Shown here: in pieces, positions 13,303-16,798 of the stretch
Layout: each line of letters opens with the position of its first letter
Numbering within the stretch: the stretch's first letter is position 1
From: an uncultured Comamonadaceae bacterium
GTDB lineage: Bacteria > Pseudomonadota > Gammaproteobacteria > Burkholderiales > Burkholderiaceae_C
Length of the DNA: 16,798 nucleotides
Assembly: GCA_937871735.1 (NCBI GenBank)
Contig: CALMOI010000126.1
Span: forward strand, 1 to 16,798
Direction: 5' to 3'
Made by a program: the position numbers and the translations under genes
Notes under the pieces: model-generated
What the model was told of the DNA's origin: nothing
What the model saw: the letters and a program-made list of their open reading frames with translations, nothing else
Database searches by the model: none

Positions 13303-14208
13303 TCAGGCGGTGGCAGCGGGCGTGGCGGCTTGCAAGTGCGGCAGCAAACGGGTCAGCAGTTGCGTGACCACGCCCGAGGGCAAGTCGTGGCCCATGCCGG
13401 GAATGGCGTAGAACTGCGCGCCGGGAATGCGTTTGGCGGTGTCTTCGCCGCAAGCGATGGGCACCAGCGGGTCGTCGATGCCGTGGACGACCAGTGTCGG
13501 GCATTGGATGCTGGGCAGCTCGTCGGCGCGGCGGCTGTCGGCCATCACGGCCAAAGTTTGGCGCATCGTGCCCACGGGGCGGAAGCTGCGCAACACGCTG
13601 GCCATGGCGCTGTCGCGCAGCATGGATTCGGGGGTGGCAAATTCAGGGCTGCCGATGGCGGCCATGAATTGCAGGTAGTGCTCGGTCAGGTCTTGCGGCG
13701 ATTGGCTGGCCGGGCGGCTCATCATGGCCTTGATGGCTTTGGTTTCCGGGTCGGGCAGGCCGCGTGCGCCGCTGGAACTCATCACGCTGGTCAAGCTGAG
13801 CACGCGTTCGGGCGCGGTGAGTGCCACGCGCTGGGCAATCATGCCGCCCATGCTCACGCCGACGATGTGGGCGCGGCGCACATGCAGCGCGTCCAGCACA
13901 CCCAGTGCATCGTTGGCCATGTCTTGCACGCTGTAAGGCGCGCTGGGCGTGAAGCCGAGTTTGTGTTGCAGCGTGGCCCACGGCAAGTTGGGCATTCCGT
14001 GTTCGTCAAAGTGTTGCGACAGGCCCGAATCGCGGTTGTCGTAGCGAATCACGCGGTAGCCTGCGTCGATCAGCGCCTGCACCAGCGGCACGGGCCACGC
14101 AATGAGCTGCATGCCCAAGCCCATGATGAGCAGCACCACAGGGCGGTTGTTGGGCGCGGGATGGGAGTCTTCGACCTCGATGTGGATGCCGTTGGCTTGG
14201 ATGTTCAT
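13303..14208 (-). CDS. Alpha/beta hydrolase
   Basis: This 301-residue alpha/beta hydrolase has the nucleophile elbow GVSMGG (S119), a probable catalytic acid in HGIDDPLVP (D245 or D246) and the histidine H274 in GMGHDL. IMGLGMQ (28-34) would form the oxyanion region, and YDNRDSGLS (56-64) is typical of the family of esterases related to aclacinomycin methylesterase. There is no signal peptide, so it is cytoplasmic. It should hydrolyse an ester or similar bond; the substrate cannot be predicted. The cap region (about 145-215) is helical. It lies on the same strand as queF downstream (24 bases) and the 2OG oxygenase upstream (94 bases). No clear Shine-Dalgarno precedes the ATG. Confidence 0.87.
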   Translation of the reverse strand: MNIQANGIHIEVEDSHPAPNNRPVVLLIMGLGMQLIAWPVPLVQALIDAGYRVIRYDNRDSGLSQHFDEHGMPNLPWATLQHKLGFTPSAPYSVQDMANDALGVLDALHVRRAHIVGVSMGGMIAQRVALTAPERVLSLTSVMSSSGARGLPDPETKAIKAMMSRPASQSPQDLTEHYLQFMAAIGSPEFATPESMLRDSAMASVLRSFRPVGTMRQTLAVMADSRRADELPSIQCPTLVVHGIDDPLVPIACGEDTAKRIPGAQFYAIPGMGHDLPSGVVTQLLTRLLPHLQAATPAATA

Positions 14209-14302
14209 GAAGAGGTGCGTCGTGTGAAAGAGGGGGAAATCCGTTCACACCATTGTCATCCATCGCCCTGCCGCCGACTGACGCGCCGGTGGCACGGTGC
14301 GC

Positions 14303-15205
14303 TCAGACGAATTCTTGCTGGCGCAGCCACTTGGTGGCGATCCACTTTTCGCCAGCAATCACGGGTGCGCCGCCGTGCAGGGTTTTGGTGCCGGGCAGCG
14401 GCTGGGCGTAGCTGAAAAACACCGCGTTACCCCGCTTGGGCGCGACTTCAAACTGCACGTCCGGGAAGGTGGTCGCGCCGCCTTGTTCGGGCTCAGACAA
14501 GTACATCACCACCGTGCCCACGCGCTGGCCGCCGCGCTTCAAGATGGTGGGCGTGCCGGGCGCGGCGGGGTCGAAGTAGTCGTAATGCGGCTTGTATTCC
14601 GCGCCGGGGCCGTATTGCAGCACCTGAATGCCTTCGCCGTTGATGAGGGGCCAGTTCACCAGCTTGGCGATGCGGGCCTCGATGCGCGACACCAATTCAT
14701 TTTCTCCGCGCTGGAAGAACATGCCGTTGCTGGTGCGGTCGTCGTTGACTTCTTCGCCGCCGGTTTGCGTTGCCACGGTGAGCGAGCGCGCCATGCGCGG
14801 CTGGGCGGCGGCGATCAGCGCGTCGCATTCTTCGTCGCTCAGCAGGCCGCCCAATACCACCACGCGCGGCAGCGCCATCACACCGAGCACGGCCACGCGG
14901 CGGTCACCGCCATCAACGTAGAGCGGCGAGTTCTCCAGCCCCAAATCTGGCACGGCGGGTTGGGCGGCGGGGTCTTCAGGCTGGCAAGCGGCCAAGTTGG
15001 CCAAAATGGCGTCGGGCGACAGGCCTTTGTTTTCCAAATGGGTGCGCAGCGTGGTTTCCAGCGCGTCCATCGCCACGGCTTCGTTCCAGCCAGCGGCGCG
15101 CATGGATTGCAGCACCGCATCAACGGCGCAGCCAGCTTCGGCTTGCGCAACGATCCACTGGCGCAGTTCGGGGGTCACAGTCTGGGCGGAAGCGGTTTTG
15201 CTCAT
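14303..15205 (-). CDS. 2-oxoglutarate/Fe(II) prolyl 4-hydroxylase-like dioxygenase
   Basis: This 300-residue protein has a helical N-terminal region (about 1-75) and a prolyl 4-hydroxylase-type double-stranded beta-helix (about 110-297). The iron triad is present as H207 and D209 in KPHYDYF and H277 in TLHGG. K287 in GEKWIATKW sits ten residues later, at the 2-oxoglutarate carboxylate position. RTSNGMFF (157-164) and VLQYGPGAEYKPHYD are typical of the family. It should hydroxylate a peptide or other substrate using O2 and 2-oxoglutarate. The bacterial target is not known; translation elongation factors are targets of some relatives. The ATG at 15205 is preferred to a TTG 12 bases upstream. 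It is 42 bases after the yaaA stop on the same strand. Confidence 0.9.
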   Translation of the reverse strand: MSKTASAQTVTPELRQWIVAQAEAGCAVDAVLQSMRAAGWNEAVAMDALETTLRTHLENKGLSPDAILANLAACQPEDPAAQPAVPDLGLENSPLYVDGGDRRVAVLGVMALPRVVVLGGLLSDEECDALIAAAQPRMARSLTVATQTGGEEVNDDRTSNGMFFQRGENELVSRIEARIAKLVNWPLINGEGIQVLQYGPGAEYKPHYDYFDPAAPGTPTILKRGGQRVGTVVMYLSEPEQGGATTFPDVQFEVAPKRGNAVFFSYAQPLPGTKTLHGGAPVIAGEKWIATKWLRQQEFV

Positions 15206-15247
15206 GATGATCAACAAAAAACGAATGGAGAAATTGGGATAGCAGCA

Positions 15248-16039
15248 TCAAGCCAGCTTGCGGCGAAACACCAAGCGCGCTTTGGGCTGTGCCGGATCAG
15301 GCTGCGAGGCGGCGGGCGCGTAGGCGTAGCCGTCCAGGTCAAAGTCTTGCAACTGGGCCACATCGCGCACGCCATTGAGCGCGGCGTAGCGGGCCATCAG
15401 CCCCCGGGCGCGCTTGGCGTAGAAGCTGATGATTTTGTACTGGCCGCCCTTGTCCTCTTCAAACACGCAGTCGATCACCGGCGCGCGCAGCACCTTGCGA
15501 TCAACCACTTTGAAGTATTCCTGCGACGCCAAGTTGACCACCACCGGCTGCGCCTGCTGGGCGAGGCGCTCGTTCAGGTAGTCGGCAATCCGGCGACCCC
15601 AGAACTGGTACAGATTGGCCCCGCGCGGGTTGGCCAGCTTGGTGCCCATTTCCAGCCGGTAGGGCTGCATCCAGTCCAGCGGGCGCAGCACGCCATACAG
15701 CCCGCTCAAGATGCAGACATGGGCTTGCAGCCAATCGAGCTGCGGCGCGGGCAAGTGGCGCGCATCCAAGCCGTCATAGACATCGCCATTGAAGGCCAAC
15801 ACCGCCTGCAAAGCGTTGTCCGCCGTGGCCTGCGGCTCCCAGGCGGCGTAGCGCGCCGCGTTCAACCCGGCCAGCGCATCGCTCAAATCCATGAGCGACG
15901 CCACCTGCTGCGGAGCCAGCGGGCGCAGCACCTCGATGAGCTGCGCCGCCTGATCCATCATCAGCGGCAACGTGTGCGCGACCGGCGTGGCGGGCGGGGT
16001 GTAGTCCAGAGCTTTGGCAGGGGAAAGCAGAAACAGCAT
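15248..16039 (-). CDS. yaaA: Peroxide stress protein YaaA (DUF328/UPF0246)
   Basis: This 263-residue protein matches the YaaA family in length and motifs: LLSPAKALDY (4-13) at the start, AFNGDVYDGLDA (82-93), LSGLYGVLRPLDWMQPYRLE (111-130), LASQEYFKVV and IISFYAKRARGLMARY near the end. In E. coli YaaA limits damage from hydrogen peroxide by lowering free intracellular iron and belongs to the OxyR response; whether that holds here is not shown. It is cytoplasmic. The ATG at 16039 follows AAGGAT at good spacing. It is the first gene of a minus-strand run with the 2OG oxygenase, hydrolase and queF. It is divergent from the toxin-antitoxin pair with 72 bases between the starts. No OxyR site was identified. 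Confidence 0.94.
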   Translation of the reverse strand: MLFLLSPAKALDYTPPATPVAHTLPLMMDQAAQLIEVLRPLAPQQVASLMDLSDALAGLNAARYAAWEPQATADNALQAVLAFNGDVYDGLDARHLPAPQLDWLQAHVCILSGLYGVLRPLDWMQPYRLEMGTKLANPRGANLYQFWGRRIADYLNERLAQQAQPVVVNLASQEYFKVVDRKVLRAPVIDCVFEEDKGGQYKIISFYAKRARGLMARYAALNGVRDVAQLQDFDLDGYAYAPAASQPDPAQPKARLVFRRKLA

Positions 16040-16074
16040 GGGCGAGCATCCTTAAGCCTGCTGATTATCTGGCA

Positions 16075-16105
16075 GTGGCAGATTTGTGAACAAGTGACTA
16101 CACTT
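16075..16105 (+). promoter_or_regulatory. Candidate promoter and autoregulatory palindrome of the toxin-antitoxin operon
   Basis: GTGGCA (16075-16080) and TACACT (16099-16104), 18 bases apart, could form a weak sigma-70 promoter (4 of 6 matches each). AAGTG (16092-16096) and CACTT (16101-16105) are inverted around ACTA and overlap the -10, the expected place for repression by the HTH antitoxin. Transcription would begin about at the toxin ATG at 16112, which has no ribosome site, so a leaderless transcript is possible. Prediction only. Confidence 0.38.
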
Positions 16106-16111
16106 TCTGGC

Positions 16112-16405
16112 ATGTACCAGATCAAGTACACCGCGCAGTTCGAGCACTGGCTCGGGCAAATCAAAGACCGCCAGACCCGGTTGCGGTTGTCCATGCGTCT
16201 GGACAAAGTGCAGCGCGGCTTGCTGGGCGATGTCAAACCCGTTGGGGCCGGGGTCTACGAAATGCGCGAGCACTTCGGCCCAGGCTGGCGCATGTACTAC
16301 ACCCAGCGCGGCGACGTGCTGGTGGTGATGCTGGGCGGAGGCAACAAGTCCAGCCAGAGCGCCGACATTGCCGCTGCCGTGACCTTGGCGGCCACGATTG
16401 ATTGA
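16112..16405 (+). CDS. Type II toxin, RelE/ParE superfamily (HigB-like addiction module killer)
   Basis: This 97-residue protein has the pattern of the small RelE/ParE-fold toxins annotated as addiction module killer proteins. MYQIKYTAQFEHWLGQIKDRQTRLRL is the N-terminal strand and helix pair. It is followed by GVYEMREHFGPGWRMYY (47-63) and VVMLGGGNKSSQSADI (71-86), where Gly-Gly-x-Lys-Ser-x-Gln-x-x-Asp-Ile is the recognisable signature. Relatives cleave messenger RNA at the ribosome; R60 and K79 are candidates for important basic residues, by inference. The toxin gene precedes the antitoxin gene, as in HigBA systems, with 27 bases between them. The ATG at 16112 is chosen because it starts the conserved domain; the open frame runs far upstream only because it is antisense to the yaaA and oxygenase genes. 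Confidence 0.88.
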   Translation: MYQIKYTAQFEHWLGQIKDRQTRLRLSMRLDKVQRGLLGDVKPVGAGVYEMREHFGPGWRMYYTQRGDVLVVMLGGGNKSSQSADIAAAVTLAATID

Positions 16406-16432
16406 CTTTTGTCCCGTTTCAGAAAGGTACAC

Positions 16433-16738
16433 ATGACCCCCACCATCAACGCCGCAGAACTGCCCGAGTTCGACTTGGCCGAGCAGCTCAAAACCGACGA
16501 GGACATCGCCTGCTACCTGAGCTTGGTGCTGGCCGAAAACGACCCCGCCGAACTGACCCACGCGCTGGGCGTGATCGCCCGTGCCCGGGGCATGACCGAA
16601 GTGGCCCGCGCCAGTGGCCTGACGCGCGAGGCGCTTTACAAAGCCCTGCGCCCCAACGCCCAGCCTCGCTTTGACACCATTGCCCGCGTCTGCCGGGCAC
16701 TGGGCGTGCAGCTCACGGCAGCGCCTATGCAAGCCTGA
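16433..16738 (+). CDS. Type II antitoxin with helix-turn-helix (HigA-like addiction module antidote)
   Basis: This 101-residue protein carries the signature of addiction module antidote proteins. PEFDLAEQLKTDEDIACYL (11-29) is the N-terminal toxin-facing segment, and HALGVIARARGMTEVARASGLTREALYKAL (43-72) holds the helix-turn-helix. RFDTIARVCRALGVQL (79-94) follows. It should neutralise the adjacent toxin and repress the operon through DNA binding. An AAAGGT ribosome site lies at good spacing before the ATG at 16433; a TTG at 16409 in the same frame is less likely. It is the downstream partner of the toxin gene, and the pair looks intact. Confidence 0.9.
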   Translation: MTPTINAAELPEFDLAEQLKTDEDIACYLSLVLAENDPAELTHALGVIARARGMTEVARASGLTREALYKALRPNAQPRFDTIARVCRALGVQLTAAPMQA

Positions 16739-16754
16739 GTTCACGAGCGCCCAC

Positions 16755-16778
16755 AAAAAAACCCGCCGCAGCGGGTTT
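16755..16778 (-). terminator. Intrinsic terminator, strongest for minus-strand transcription
   Basis: AAACCCGC (16759-16766) and GCGGGTTT (16771-16778) form an 8-bp stem with a 4-base loop. Read on the minus strand the stem runs directly into seven T residues (complement of A at 16755-16761), a classic terminator for a gene entering from the right. On the plus strand only TTTCAG follows, so it may also weakly end the toxin-antitoxin transcript 20 bases after the antitoxin stop. Confidence 0.75.
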
Positions 16779-16798
16779 CAGCATTTCAGGGCCGGGCA

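Noticed and set aside
13330..14415. 361-codon plus-strand open frame opposite the alpha/beta hydrolase
   Set aside because: The hydrolase has an intact catalytic triad on the other strand; this frame is His/Gly/Ala-rich noise.
14297..16111. Very long plus-strand open frame across the oxygenase and yaaA genes, leading into the toxin
   Set aside because: It is antisense to two well-supported minus-strand genes and has the composition of a shadow frame in GC-rich DNA. Only its last part, from the ATG at 16112, is a real gene.

Overview
The window looks like a chromosomal segment of a GC-rich betaproteobacterium, most likely Burkholderiales/Comamonadaceae. This rests on the coding style, on a DinB polymerase with an insertion like those I recall from Comamonadaceae, and on a DUF3034 gene. 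The taxonomy is inference from gene families, not from a search. Coding density is high and no stretch over 300 bases lacks a gene. I see no rRNA, tRNA, CRISPR array or complete insertion sequence.

Left part (1-7388). The window opens with the tail of a bacterial alpha-2-macroglobulin gene and continues to pbpC, the classic periplasmic defence and wall-repair pair. Here the two are separated by a nucleotidyltransferase-fold gene of the GSU2403 type, which has a possible promoter of its own. Then come an NTF2-like gene (minus strand) divergent from an FMN-dependent lldD-type dehydrogenase with an AT-rich palindrome between them, a small exported molybdopterin-domain-like protein (minus), and dinB.

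Middle part (7416-11821). An AT-richer orphan phage-type muramidase (minus) contains a perfect 13-bp inverted repeat. Divergent from it is a five-gene, same-strand cluster: a DUF3034 predicted outer-membrane barrel, a secreted truncated haemoglobin, a secreted cupredoxin-like protein, an ECF sigma factor and its membrane anti-sigma factor. An ECF-type promoter candidate lies just upstream of the first gene. My reading is a cell-envelope haem/copper module under its own ECF switch. This is the best candidate here for an under-described system.

Right part (11869-16798). A run of minus-strand genes reads yaaA, a 2OG-Fe(II) prolyl-4-hydroxylase-like gene, an alpha/beta hydrolase, queF and a membrane/coiled-coil hypothetical. 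Divergent from yaaA is a complete type II toxin-antitoxin pair (RelE/HigB-like toxin first, HTH antitoxin second) with a small palindrome over its likely promoter. The window ends with a hairpin that would work best as a terminator for a gene entering from the right on the minus strand.
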